A stretch of 64,000 nucleotides of DNA from Apostichopus japonicus (GCF_037975245.1 NC_092569.1:13315001-13379000); one strand, 5' to 3'. Shown: positions 35,785-47,905, counted from the first letter of the stretch. The notes: generated by a model from the letters alone, not told the origin. A program made the numbers and translations.

Positions 35785-35977
35785 TTAACGGTTTCCTGAT
35801 ATAGTAAAAGCATATGTTGGTATTTTTACTTCTCCATCTTCTATACTGTAATATTTAGGGTCACCATTGTACACCATTTCGTTATTGACATCACCATGGT
35901 GATTGACAGGTTGATTCCCTCTGACGTCAGTTCCGTTATTATCTTGTTTATCAGGGTGAGCAGTTCCTCCTTTTTGT
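35785..35977 (-). CDS. EGF-TM3 last exon, truncated cytoplasmic tail
   Basis: 193 bp after acceptor GTTTATGTTACAG, phase 2, stop TAA at 35785-35787. The first ~57 codons follow EGF-TM2 closely (QKGGTAHPDKQDNNGTDVRG, then KYYSIEDGEVKIPTYA), then a one-base gain (TTTACTATATCAGG against TTGCCTGATCAGG) changes the frame to FTISGNR and a stop. The YYSI motif is kept; the distal YVNYKI motif of EGF-TM2 is lost. Confidence 0.82.
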
Positions 35978-36336
35978 CTGTAACATAAACACAGAATGAA
36001 TATCTTTGTAGAGTCTTTCGGTTTTCATTGGCTGAAAACGTTCATTCGAATAAATGAAATTTTGAAGTAAACTTGTAATAACCTTGATTTTGCTTGTCTA
36101 ACCCTATTTTCGTCATTGATTCATTGAATGGTTTCCAATATTTATTACACTTATATGGTTTACATTAAAGCCTCTGATTTGTAACTATTTCATAATATAG
36201 GCCTATATAGGTATTCTTTTCTTTATACACTGTTAAATCCTTTCATTCGCTGATCAAACATCAATACAATATTTACAGTTAAGCATCGATTTAAATTGTG
36301 GTTACTGTGCATATTTTAAATGAAAATAAGATTCAC
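35978..36336. other. Last intron of EGF-TM3
   Basis: Conserved with 19819-20252 but without the TA microsatellite. Nothing else is seen. Confidence 0.7.
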
Positions 36337-36442
36337 CTTCTTGAGCGGTACCAGAGTAAGCCCACAAACACAAGGACTAGCAATTGTATAACCGCAATTG
36401 CGACATTTACTATCCAAAGACTTGTCCCGCCGTTGTTGGTCT
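36337..36442 (-). CDS. EGF-TM3 transmembrane exon
   Basis: 106 bp, acceptor TTCACTCATAG, donor GTGAAT, phase 1 in and phase 2 out. ETNNGGTSLW, then the span IVNVAIAVIQLLVLVFVGLL and WYRSRR. Five substitutions or so from EGF-TM2, all keeping the span hydrophobic except one Asn. Confidence 0.87.
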
Positions 36443-37120
36443 CTATGAGTGAATTCAAAGTGGTTTGTTTTATGGCAACAAAAATGAAAGATAAACTAGA
36501 CGTTCCACTCAGCCACTAAATTGGTACACGTGTTCATCTTTAACTTGATATTTCGGGTACGACCACGATGTGTCACTTCCGTTATAGAAACGTTTACAAG
36601 TAGAGCCTGTCCACAAACAAATACAGCTTCCATTGGCTCACATATCTGGGAATTACAGTCTTATGGCAGCTGTTATAAGCTGTCAAATACTTTTGCTGAA
36701 AGTTTCAAAAATTTCTGAAGCGTCTCCAAGCTACGGCCCATATTTCAGTGGATTATACAACTGCCATATTTCAATGCTAACGTTTAATATTTTAAATAAA
36801 TAAAGATAGGTATCAACATCGAAGACACATATACAGATAGGGATATCTTATGTCGTCAGATGTGTATACATTCAGTATGCTAGGTATAATTACAGAGTTT
36901 TTCAAATTGACGATAATGTACAAAGATAAGGTAGCTTATGTCATCAGCTTTGTACACTTTTAACAATAATTCTTTCATCTGGATTAGGCTATGAGATTGG
37001 TCCTTGTACTAATAGTTTCAACCTCTAGTAAGAGCTAGAAATTATTTATATGGCTGATAAGTTATGAATGATTTATGGGAAATATAATCTTTGTGTTTTG
37101 AAACAATATTTTGTCTTTAA

Positions 37121-37205
<85 letters not shown>

Positions 37206-37737
37206 GATAGAATGAATATATAGAAACTGATAGAATTATGAGACCTATATGAGGTAGAATAATGATACAGATTTTTCAAATGTAATCGAGAATATAAAAA
37301 CGACATGTTTCATGAAAAACATCAGCATCGCTTTAACAATATATTGTAAGGTATTAAACAGTTAAAAGCGTCTCTGAAACATAAGCAAGCTTTGCTTGTT
37401 ATGTGATTGGGGAATATGTCCAACAAGGAACAATTGCGAAAATGACAACATTTGTATCACGAGAGGTTTTCGCATAGAAGGGAAAAGGAAACGATGGGGT
37501 TGAGGGCGAGGGAGGCAGAGCATGTCATAAACGTCCTTTAAAATTCAACAGAGTTGGTTTATAAATCCTCGCCTAGTGCAATCTCTCCACTCCTATGAGA
37601 TAAATGTTTATACATAAAACGGAATAAATTTTGATGTTATTCATTTTTGTGCATGGTCATTTGTCAAGTGAATTACTTTTCAGGCTAAAAATGACTTGAA
37701 AATGCCTTTTCAAGTTGATAATTAAGAAAATACTTAC
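36443..37737. other. EGF-TM3 intron: EGF fossil and trinucleotide repeat
   Basis: A disrupted EGF-like remnant at 36530-36660 (counterpart of 20400-20570), a (TAC)n tract at 37119-37206, then DNA shared with 21500-21830 and 3760-3960. Confidence 0.65.
37119..37206. repeat. (TAC)n microsatellite
   Basis: About 29 uninterrupted TAC units. Not present in the matching part of EGF-TM2. Confidence 0.97.
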
Positions 37738-37767
37738 CACTGGTAGGCTTGGTAACTGTTGGAACAT
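37738..37767 (-). CDS. EGF-TM3 stalk mini-exon
   Basis: 30 bp, acceptor TTCTTCTTTTACTGATTGCAG, donor GTAAGT, phase 1 in and out, encoding DVPTVTKPTSG with the split codons. A Thr/Pro-rich spacer before the membrane. The same exon has lost its donor in EGF-TM2. The splice sites are strong for such a short exon, but its use needs transcripts. Confidence 0.6.
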
Positions 37768-39699
37768 CTGCAATCAGTAAAAGAAGAAGAAATAGACGTA
37801 TTGGTCTCGGACGGATCCTGAGATTGTGAGTTTTACTTACTTTTGCTCCATAGGTCTGCTCACCGACTGTAACCAGTACCAACAATTATGAATGGGATTC
37901 GAGATATAAGATATGAGATATAAGTATGAAAAGAGACGTATAAAAAGGAATTCTGTAACACATGGGCACGCGAGTCAAGAGTACACGTACACACGTCCAT
38001 GTTCGCAAATATTTCTGCTTCTTATATATAAGTATATACAAAACAGAAATGATGAATTCCCAGTACAAAGCGATGTCCTTTATTACGTCTCAGTTAACAG
38101 CGTAGGTAAACATTTCTTTCAAAACACCATAATGTTACATTCTGTGTTGGACATGTGTGTGGAAAACCCACCGGAATAATATAGTGTTGCATACCTCCAT
38201 ACAATGTACAGCTTACTGCAGGCAAATAACAAATCGACTAAGATGTTACTTGTTACTTCAATACTCAGTTACTGTAAAGGAGAATATTAACGTCCTTAAT
38301 GAACGCAACGCAGTTCCTCCTCTGTATTGTACTGAAAAAATACAACATTCTTAGCAAATCAAGCTCATGTTTCATGCTTGTAATCTTAATATGAATTTGG
38401 TTCGGCATTGATAAAGTACATTGCTGTTAATCATTATCGAAATCGTTATATCGTGATAATCTATGATGCTATGGAGCAAGTGACCTTCTCACCCAATAAG
38501 TTCTTAGCAAATCAAAGCATGGGCTGAAAGTAATACTTTAACATGAATTTAATGGTATTTAAAACATGATTGTTATTATATCCTCCACTTTGTACTTTTT
38601 AAATCCGAGAACGTAATAGTATCTCAATCACATTTTAGCTAAATTCTTACTTTCTGAGCAAGTGACTCCGGTGAACCCTGTACGAATACTGTTATGGGCA
38701 TGTTATACCTATTGCATATTCACAATGCTACATTTCTTGATGATGTCATCTCTACGTCATCGCCCTAGTGATCGTCAACGCAAGTACCGCGTCCTAATAG
38801 AGGTTTATACACCGCTGTTGGGGAACCATCGCCTCTCACCCCGTTCCAATAGCACGGTTCTTTATTGTTTTGCCGTAACATTGCGTTACCTGTTATATTC
38901 CTATCGTTAGTACGTTCTGTGTATCTGTTCAAGTTTTGACTGAAGGATCTTCAAGTCTTTAATGACTTCTTTCCACCTAATTATCCACTCACTTCTACTA
39001 CGGAATGGACTTTCCCTTATCCATACCATATCTGACATCCATCCAGAGAATTGAAGTGGATCCCATTATAACAAGTTTAACTATTCTTGGATGAACTTTT
39101 ATTCATTTATAAATTCCGCGCCTCGCGCCTTTTGATGGAGCACTCTTTTTCTCGGATCATTAAAAGGCCCAGCTCTACTACACCATCGAGTTCATCGACT
39201 TCAGACCCAGTCTTAATAGATAAGTTAATTATTTCTATCTGGCGCCTTAAGTTAACTCTACTCTTTGTTATTCCCTTATTTGTACCATTCACCTTTATTA
39301 TCCATATTATTTGTAGAATATAGAAATATTACTATTCAAAATACCATTCGAAACCTCGTCAATCTTTGATTTTATGCGTTAACACCCTTGGAAACTCATT
39401 CTGCCGGAATACGACTTATTTACATGTCGTTTCCGTACCAATACACATAACCCTGGCTTTTGCACACGTCCCTAATTCAACCTACGCCACCCTCCGGAAT
39501 TGATAATGAGTAAAGTGAGTCAATAATACGAATATAAGCATATACAATGCATACTGTTAATTTAATAGAGTTAGATTAAACCCCGTTTCTCTCCTAAACA
39601 AATACATTTTCATACTCTGTTATTATCGCTCTGCATCCCCATATATCCCTTTTGGAGTTCCAAGACATAACAGAACCGTTAAATAGTTACTTATCTTAC
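37768..39699. other. EGF-TM3 intron with split C fossil and unassigned insert
   Basis: The 3' end of a C exon survives at 38650-38684 (GGGTTCACCGGAGTCACTTGC on the minus strand with an intact donor region). A fragment of its middle appears at 39448-39480. Between them lies about 0.75 kb of insert without recognised coding sequence. 37950-38350 is also unlike the paralogs. Confidence 0.55.
38650..38684 (-). pseudogene. 3' fragment of a type C EGF exon
   Basis: Codons for GFTGVTCSE and the GTAAGA donor are intact but the 5' part is displaced by an insertion, so there is no acceptor for it. Confidence 0.7.
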
Positions 39700-39810
39700 C
39701 CTTGGTACATCTTGGTTCAAGGAAGCCATTAGGACAGATACAGATGAACATTTCGGATGATTCAAAGCAGACACCATTGTTTAGACAGGGATTGGAATCA
39801 CAAGGGGAAC
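39700..39810 (-). CDS. EGF-TM3 EGF exon, type B (second B)
   Basis: 111 bp, donor GTAAGA, acceptor CGGGAG, phase 1. SPCDSNPCLNNGVC start, CICPNGFLEPRCTKG end. CDSNPC fits O-glucosylation. Closest to the B exon at 4474. Confidence 0.88.
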
Positions 39811-40716
39811 CTCCCGAAGAAACAAGAAACAAACAAGCACAAATATTGACAGTAATTAACTGATATAAATATAACATTTGGTATAGTTTCGATGTTACTG
39901 AACAGTAAAATCCCATAGCAGATCATTAATTACACTTCAATTAAAATGAAAAAGAAACAAGTAGAACAGTCAGTTTTGAACATATCCAATATTCATGTCA
40001 TCCAGACCACACCACACCATATTACATAACTCTCTCTAACGCTACATACTACACCATACCACATATCACACCTTACCACAAAGTTGCACCAAGTCACCTA
40101 ACATTCCGTCTCGTATCATCCACATATACCACATTACATCACATACCGCATTACACCAAGCCACACCACATACCAAATCACATCACATCGTATCACGTCA
40201 CGTACCACACTACACCACACCACATGCCACCACGATCACATAACGTCACGTCACGTCACATTACATCCCGTGCCTTCTCAATATTGTATGAAAGACCTGA
40301 CGTCATACAAAATGACTTGAAATTTCACCTGACTTGCAAACGTTAAGCGTTTGAACTGTGGCGTTTGCAACGCGTAACAATTGCATTAATATGTAACTAA
40401 AAATATTATTTAGTTTGTTTATTGATCGTTATCAAAACATAATTCCGCAGTTAGCAGATTAATTATGGATTTACCTCGGCATGAACTAATTCGCTAGATT
40501 GAAATTGTAGTTGCTGCCGTCGTCAGATTATTGCTTGCATCATTTAAAATAAATCGAAACAGAAAGACCTAATTTCCATACAGAGGGACGTTTTAATATT
40601 ATGCAGGGTGGTGCAAATTACGTTATAGTACAAAACCAACAACACATACCAAACCTGTGCCGTTACAGAGACAGGATTATCCTAGTCTAACGTCATTTAT
40701 CTGATATTAACTTTAC
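39811..40716. other. EGF-TM3 intron with CACGTCA repeat
   Basis: B-cassette flank joins the CACGTCA/CATACCAC repeat abruptly at about 39990 (repeat to 40270). TGACGTCA at 40298-40305. A-cassette flank to 40716. Confidence 0.7.
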
Positions 40717-40833
40717 CTGGATCCGTGCAGTTCTTCCCAGTAAATCCAGTTGCACAACTACATGAATAGTCTTTCGTAATTTCGTCATTAGTACATGTGC
40801 CTCCATTCAAACACGGGTTGGGGACACAAGGAT
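40717..40833 (-). CDS. EGF-TM3 EGF exon, type A (second A)
   Basis: 117 bp, donor GTAAAG, acceptor [19 protein letters not shown] start, TNDEITKDYSCSC middle. O-fucose consensus kept; O-glucose serine absent (CVPNPC). Confidence 0.88.
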
Positions 40834-40994
40834 CTGTCATCGAGAGAAATATCGAAAGGAATTAAGCTTTGAAATATTATTGATACGAACAGTAGAATAG
40901 AGTAGACATAGCAGCTATACTACTGACTGTACATAAAGCCCCGCATGAACACAAAGATAAATGAAAAAACTTTAAAAAAAACTTAAACAAAAAT

Positions 40995-41065
<71 letters not shown>

Positions 41066-41416
41066 CACACACACACATATGTGTGTGTTGATGGACAATT
41101 AAGAGATCTATTATTTCCAATTATTCAAGCTCATGTTTCATGCTTGTAATCTTAACATGAATTTGGTTCGGCATTGATAAAGTACATTGCTGTTAATCAT
41201 TATCGAAATCGTTATATCGTGATAATCTATGATGCTATGGAGCAAGTGACCTTCTCACCCAATAAGTTCTTAGCATATCAAAGCATGGGCTGAAAGTTAT
41301 ACTTTAACAAGACTTTAATGGTATAAAAAATATGATTGTTATTATATCCTCACGTTTGTATTTTTTAGACCCGAGAACGTCATAGTATCACAATCACATT
41401 TCGGCTAAATACTTAC
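40834..41416. other. EGF-TM3 intron with (TA)n at the A-C cassette border
   Basis: A flank to about 40995, (TA)n 40998-41059, ACACACACACATATGTGTGTGT palindrome at 41064-41088, then C-cassette flank. Confidence 0.8.
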
Positions 41417-41533
41417 TTGATAAGCAAGTGATTCCGGTGAACCCTGTAGGGCATCTACAAGTAAAACCCTGGTTTTTGCTGTCACACGACCCTCCGTTAC
41501 TACATGGATTGGAGCCACATGGATCCGACACAG
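41417..41533 (-). CDS. EGF-TM3 EGF exon, type C (third C)
   Basis: 117 bp, acceptor TTTTTTAG, donor [21 protein letters not shown] start: Gly replaces Asp after C1, Ser replaces Thr before C3, both still compatible with the glycosylation patterns. CRCPTGFTGITCLS end. Confidence 0.88.
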
Positions 41534-42420
41534 CTAAAAAATGATGAATGAAATTCTGACGTTATTGCTTAAGCCGTTACCTCTTCTATCCTTTTGTTAC
41601 AATTCTGCTATATTATTTGGGAATATTACCTGTTTCCTCCCACCATTCTTTAATATATTCCTACATATTCTTATCCTCTTTCTGTGGCAGCCTATCCTAC
41701 CTAAATTAATCTTAGCGTGTCTAGTTTGAGTCACATAAAACACATTTACATGTGTATAAATGGTTTAATACTGTAATCAGTAAAGTGTGAACCTTGCTTG
41801 AAAAGGGCGAATCAGAAAGTTGTTGTCATCGATTTCGGCAATAAATGTTGCAATGAACTTACAGAAAAATTAACATGAATGGTCTTTTATAACCAGACTG
41901 CAGATTCTTTTGGTATTGTTCAACCATAGCATTTATAGACTACAAGATGTTCATGTGTAGGATGCTCCAAAAACCAACTTGCCGTCACCCACACCCGATC
42001 TCCCACAATACATTGGAAAGAAAACAACTTGTTTTAGTATTACTTGGCCCTCATTCCATGCCAGTAATCATATCGGCCATGAGATATGCTTATTTTCGTA
42101 TGTTAAGGTGACTAAATCATGATGGTAAATTTCTAACAAAAATTCAACTAGCTAAGTGACATAGAGAGAACCACTGCCCCCACCCGACCTACCCACCCCA
42201 CCCCACCTCCCTCCTAGTTAACCTTAAAATAAAACCTTTATATTTAAGCATAACATACAAATGGTCTTTTAATATGCCGGCTATTTTACTTTATTTCTGT
42301 CTAATTTATGAAAAAGCAACACAAAACATGGCAGCATTAGGAAAGGCACTCAAGTAACATTCGGTAGGCATGAGCGATATATTATTTGATAAACCATTGA
42401 TTATTTCAGTAAATACATAC
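41534..42420. other. EGF-TM3 C-D intron
   Basis: Conserved with 5693-6690 in EGF-TM1 but about 110 bp shorter. No other feature is recognised. Confidence 0.65.
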
Positions 42421-42540
42421 CATTATCTGAACATGTACTTCCAGTGTACCCTGCAGTACACAAGCACACAGGCTGAATTGCGCTGTCACACGTCCCGCCG
42501 TTCTCGCATGGATTTGGAATGCATGGATCAGACATCACAG
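42421..42540 (-). CDS. EGF-TM3 EGF exon, type D (second D)
   Basis: 120 bp, acceptor GTTCTAG, donor G|GTATGT. VMSDPCIPNPCENGGTC start, SAIQPVCLCTAGYTGSTC after C3. Normal donor, unlike the other TM3 D exon. Confidence 0.88.
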
Positions 42541-43363
42541 CTAGAACGAAGTTATGATTAAAACGTTCTTACTTTTGTAATTATGTCGGCCGTGAGGTTA
42601 GCTTAATGTTTGCATGGTAAGGTGATTAAATCATAAAACATTCTAACAAAATCCTATTAGGTAAATTTAATGCGTTTTGGGTATCTGGCAAATTTTCCCA
42701 TAACTCCTACTTTCCTTTGCCTAATCATATTCCGGGTCAAAATTTCTTAAGACTAATTCATCACGAAAGGACTTATAGATAAGACCCGGAATTAAATTGA
42801 TATAACAATGAAAAGTTCAGTAATCAGTTTAATCGACGATCTTATTATCATAATTTGGCCGGTAACTGCCAATTATTGTTGGCCGCCGTTACCAGATCAT
42901 GAAGATCAACACCCTGTACATCATTGATTCAATTCAGGTTGATTGATATCGTGACATGTATGAATTTAACATGATTTGAACCGGGTTTAATCGACGCATG
43001 TAACAATTAAACGCAAAACGTTTATGTATGTGTATGTATCGGTGTTCAAGGACAACTAATAGATCTCATATTTCCAATTATTCAAGCTCATGTTTCATGC
43101 TTGTAACATTATTTTGGTTCGGCATTGATAAAGCACAGTGCTGACAATCATTATCGAAAACTTAATATCGTGATAATCAATGATGCTACAAACTTACCGC
43201 CCCACTCAATTAATTTTTAACAAATCAAAGCATGGGTTACAAGTAATAATTTAACATGACTGTAATGATATTTAAAACATGATTGTTATTATATCCTCCA
43301 CTTTGTACTTTTTAAATCCGAGAACGTCATTGTATCTCAATCAAATTTCGTCTGAATACTTAC
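42541..43363. other. EGF-TM3 D-C intron
   Basis: Near-identical to 43894-44726, a sign that the C-D pair was duplicated within this gene. Confidence 0.7.
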
Positions 43364-43480
43364 TTGATAAGCAAGTGACTCCGGTGAACCCTGCAGGGCA
43401 TGTGCAAGTAAAACCCTGGCTTGTGCTGTCACACGTCCCTCCGTTACTGCATGGATTGGAGTCACATGGATCCGAGACGG
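43364..43480 (-). CDS. EGF-TM3 EGF exon, type C (second C)
   Basis: 117 bp, acceptor TTTTTTAG, donor [23 protein letters not shown] start and TCLS end; close to the consensus of the C modules. Confidence 0.88.
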
Positions 43481-43773
43481 CTAAAAAATGATGAACGAAA
43501 TTCTGACGTTATTGCTTAAGCCTTTACCTCTTCTGTCCATTTGCTACAGTTCTGCTATACTATTTGGGAATATTACCTGCTTCCTCAGAACATCCTTTAT
43601 CATATTCCTACTTATTCTTAGTATCCTCTTTCCGTGGCAGCCTATCCTACCTAAAGTAATCTTAGCGTGTCTAGTTTGAGTCACATAAACACATGTACAT
43701 GTGTATAAATGGTTTAATACTGTAATCAGTAAAGTGTGAACCTTGCATGAAAAGAGCGAAACATTTTCCCAAC
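43481..43773. other. Short EGF-TM3 intron created by deletion
   Basis: Only 293 bp against ~890-1000 bp for the other C-D introns. The break lies right beside the D exon, at CATTTTCCCAACC. Confidence 0.75.
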
Positions 43774-43893
43774 CATTATCTGAACATGTACTTCCAGTGT
43801 ACCCTGCAGTACACATGCACATAGGCTGAATTGTGCTGTCACACGTCCCGCCGTTCTCGCATGGATTTGGAATGCATGGATCAGACATCACAG
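43774..43893 (-). CDS. EGF-TM3 EGF exon, type D (first D), altered donor
   Basis: 120 bp, acceptor GTTCTAG. VMSDPCIPNPCENGGTC start, MCTAGYTGSTCSDNG end. The donor, GTATGT in the two other D exons, is GTTGGG here because a deletion in the intron ends at this point. Splicing at this site may be weak; reading through adds WENVSLFSCK and runs on, so skipping or another donor is possible. All phases allow in-frame skipping. Confidence 0.75.
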
Positions 43894-44726
43894 CTAGAAC
43901 GAAGTTTTGATTAAAACGTTCTTACTTTAGTGATTATGTCGGCCGTGAGGTTAGCTTAATGTTTGCATGTTAAGGTGATCAAAGCATAGAACATTTCTAA
44001 CAAAATCCAATTAGGTAAAGTAAATGCGTTTTTGGAAATCTGGAAAATTTTCCCTTAACTCCTTCTTTTCTTTGCCTAATCATATTCCGGTTATAATTTC
44101 TTAATACTAATTCATCACGAAAGGACTTATAGATCAGACCCGGAATTAAATTGAAATAACAATAAAAAGTTCAGTAATCAGCTAATCGACGATCTTATTA
44201 TCATAATTTGGCCGGTAACTGCCAATTATTGTTGGCCGCCGTTTCCAGATCATGAAAATCAACACCCTGTACAACATTGACTCAATTCAGGTTGATTGAT
44301 ATCGTGACATGTATGAATTTAACATGATTTGAACCGGGTTTAATCGACGCATGTACCGATTAAACGCAAAAACGCTTATGTATGTGCGTGTGTGTCGGTG
44401 TTCAAGGATAATTAAGAGATCAGTCAAATTTCCAATTATTCAAGCTCATGTTTCATGCTTGTAACATTATTTTGGTTCAGCATTGATAAAGCACAGGGCT
44501 GACAATCATTATCGAAAACTTTATATCGTGATAATCAATGATGCTACCGAGCAAACTTCCCACGCACCCTAATAAGTTCTTAGCAATTCAAAGCATGGGC
44601 TGAAATTAATACTTTAACATTAATTTAATGATATTTAAGACATGATTGTTATTATATCCTCCCCTTTGTATTTTTAAAATCCTAGAACGTCATAGTATCA
44701 CAATCACATTTCGGCTAAATACTTAC
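43894..44726. other. EGF-TM3 D-C intron
   Basis: Copy of 42541-43363 with small indels. Nothing else is seen. Confidence 0.7.
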
Positions 44727-44837
44727 TTTCTGAGCAAGTGACTCCGGTGAACCCTGTAGGGCATGTACAAGTAAAACCCTGGCTTGTGCTGTCACACGTC
44801 ATTCCGATACTGCATGGATTGGGGTCACAAAAGTTCA
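44727..44837 (-). CDS. EGF-TM3 EGF exon, type C (first C, divergent)
   Basis: 111 bp, acceptor CATTTCAG, donor A|GTAAGT, phase 1. Two codons shorter at the start (NFCDPNPC in place of [10 protein letters not shown]) and CSIGMTC in place of CSNGGTC; the other half is standard. All six cysteines remain. The change at NGG and loss of the O-glucose serine suggest relaxed selection or a new role. Confidence 0.83.
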
Positions 44838-46268
44838 CTGAAATGATGGAATGAAATTCTGACGTTTTTTCAAGCCGTTACCTCTTCTGTCCATTTGTTA
44901 CATACAGTTCTGCTATAATAATTGGGAATATTACCTGTTTCCTCCGACCATCCTTAATCATATTCCTACTTATTCGTATCCTCTTTCCACGGAAGCCTAA
45001 AGTAAGCTTAGCTTGTATAGTTTGAGTCCCATAAGCACATGTACATGTAAATGGTTTAATACTGTAATCAGTAAAGTGTGAACCTTGCTTGGTGAGGGCG
45101 AAACAGAAAGTTGTCGTCATCGATTTCGGCAATAAATGTTGCAATGAACTAATAAAAAAACTTAACATGAATTGTCTTTTATAATCAGACTGTGGATTGT
45201 TTTGGTCTTGTTCAACCATAACTTTTATAGGCTACAAGTTGTTCACACAGATGTTCACGAGTAGGATGCTCATAAACCTACTTGCCGTCTCACACATCCG
45301 ATTTCCCACAATTCATCGCCATCTCACCGAAGATAATTATTAATATTTGCTGAACACGTTGTGCTATACCGAAAATAAAACAACTTGTTAAATCAGTACG
45401 TGGCGCCCATTCGATGTTATCAGACATCTGGAGCTTCATGAGACCTGATATTTCCTAGTTTCGTCATGTTTGTAACTGATTCTGTATCTTACTATAAATT
45501 AGTATTACACTTTATCCTTTTAGGTTGTGATTAGTAAAAGTACTTCCTCTATCGTATCCATACTACAGTACATCGTATTCCATACCGCACATCACTACGT
45601 GACGTCACATTGCGTTAACTATAATACCACTCCGCATAATGTCATCCAGACCACACCATATAGCATCACTCTATTCAACGCTGCATACCACAACACATCA
45701 CATATCACACCTTACCACAGAGTTGCACCACGTCACCTACCATACCACCGCGTACCATCCATATACCACATCACATACCACAGCACAACACAAACCACTG
45801 AGTTGCACCATGTCATCAACCATACCACCTCGTATCATTCACATACTGTACCACATCACATATCATATCACATCACATACCACATCACATTACATCACAT
45901 CAAGCCAAGCCAAACCACATATCACATCACATAGAATAGTTCACGTACCACATAACACTAAACCACAATACACGCCACCACGTCACGTAATATCACATTA
46001 CATCCCATACCTTCACATTATCCTATGATAGACCTGACGTCTTACAAAATGACTTGAAATTTCACCCGACTTGCAAAAGTTTATCGTTTGGCCTGTTGCG
46101 AGAGCAACGCGTAACATCTGTTCAAATGTACCCCAAAATGTTATTTGTTTTGTTTATTAATAGTTATCTAAAAGTAAATCCGCGGTTAGCTGATTAATTA
46201 TGGATTTACCTCGGCATGAACTGATTTGTATATATTAAGCTAGATTGAAATTGTAGTTGTTGCGGTCG
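44838..46268. other. EGF-TM3 intron left of the SAM transposon
   Basis: C-cassette flank to about 45530, CACGTCA/CATACCAC repeat 45540-46020, A-exon 3' flank to the insertion site at 46269. The palindrome at 46032 is changed to TGACGTCT. Confidence 0.7.
45540..46020. repeat. Degenerate CACGTCA/CATACCAC repeat in the A cassette
   Basis: Sister of the block at 8640-9180, including the ACGTGACGTCACATTGCG word near 45596. Confidence 0.85.
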
Positions 46269-46559
46269 TACACAGTAAACACAATGTGTAAAAGTTAACG
46301 GGGTACAAAAGTGAGGGGTAAAGAGTTGTGCAATTTTTACACAACGCTGAGTAAAACATGTATATCAGGCGACACAGACACAGGTGTAATGATTTACAAA
46401 TGCGTATTGTGTAAAAAAAAGGACCAGTTTGCCCCTTTCTACCGGTAAAACAAAATACCGGTGTAATTTGTTGCACTGCACTGGGTAAAATACATTTATG
46501 TTACAACTTTGATGTGTAAACACGCTTTCATACCGCGTCGCTGCTTGCAGAACGACAAC

Positions 46560-46641
46560 ATGGAAGCCACTAAAAGTTCGATGGTCGTTTCACAATTTCT
46601 GGAAAACATCGGCCTAGCGGAACTGAAGCCACAATTAGAAG
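46560..46641 (+). CDS. SAM-domain gene, exon 1
   Basis: 82 bp from ATG at 46560 to donor G|GTAGGA, phase 1. Encodes MEATKSSMVVSQFLENIGLA then ELKPQLE, the first helices of a sterile alpha motif (SAM) domain: the pattern FLENIGLxEL is characteristic. TIR-side position puts its promoter inside the repeat-rich left end of the element. Confidence 0.75.
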
Positions 46642-47905
46642 GTAGGATGGTGTATTTCGGGCATCAGTACTAATATTTTATGCGGAAAGAATAATATTTC
46701 AATAAGTCTTGAACTACAATTTCACCGTTGAATACTGAACGAAAACTGTTTTAAACGGCATATACTCGTCGCCTAGGCCTCACTCTTGTTTAACGTTACG
46801 ACTAAATGTTAGTGCAAGGTCGAACGTTAGGCTAAGCTATTTCTAATAGTAAGCGCCAAGCATACATATATAGCCTTTCGTTCCTCTCTAGATTCTCTTT
46901 TCATGCCCATAGAGACTAGGTAGTGCACATCACCATCTTGTTCGTACTAAAGATATTACTCACGTATGAGAGTAACTTAGGTTACGTATAACGTTGGCCC
47001 ACGTTGAACCATCCTAGCTTTGGCTTATGTTTAAGGCCCAAGCCAATTCTACATTTATATACTGATAGGTCTCCTTAACCAACACTACAAATAGGCAAGC
47101 GATACAGCCTAGGCTAACATTACCAGTTGAATATTAGTTTTAAGGCCAGGCAATGACCCATTATGACTAGCATATCCATTAAAATAAGCCTCACTATGAT
47201 CCTGCAGTAGTCAACCAAGACCCTGGCTCTCATATGTTAGGGCCAAATGGTAAAACAAGCTTTGTTAGTTGTGATGAAAATAGTATGCTTTGCAATCATA
47301 ATGGCGTATGTGTGTGTTTGTGCTGCCAAGCTTGTAAACACAGTATTTCAAGATGGGAATTTTGGACTTCTCATGTTTGGTGTGTATGTGACCACATTAG
47401 GGACAAGAAGCGCACTGATTTTTGGGGAGGTCAATGGTCATTTGGGGTCATCAGAGGTTAAATTGTGAAAACTACTAAACCTGATATCTCAAGAAGGGAA
47501 GCTTGGACAGATCTGATATTTGATATGTGGGTGTGTAACATGAAGTTGGCCTACAAGAAGCCTACATTCCAATTAAGACTCTGGTCCATGGTGGCTTAAT
47601 AAAATAATGATGTTAGTGTTAGAACTTTGAATGCAGTTGACTTTTACCTGAAGAAAATAAGTTATGTTAATGAGTGGGCTAAGCAGTAAGCACATTAATA
47701 TCTCTGCATTTTTTTTATTTCACAATAAAATGTTTACATTCTCTGGTTGTTTTTTATGTCTAGAATAATATGTGATGATTGCAATATCCATGAATGTTCA
47801 TTTTACGGAAGCAATTTCCTAATATGCAACATGTCCTTTGTCATTACTGTTATTAAGCTTTGTAACAGTGTTATATGGAAAATATTTTCCCTCTAATTTC
47901 CACAG
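46642..47905. other. SAM-gene first intron
   Basis: Unique-looking DNA with GTAGGA donor and TTTCCACAG acceptor. No transposase motif or other exon is recognised. Confidence 0.55.

Noticed and set aside
39087-39323. Plus-strand frame with Ser/Pro-rich start MEHSFSRIIKRPSSTTPSSS
   Set aside because: Considered as a retroelement ORF1 piece, but no diagnostic motif; left as unassigned insert.
46240-46476. 78-codon minus-strand frame at the SAM element's left end
   Set aside because: It crosses the element boundary and the subterminal TTTACACA repeats; no motif.
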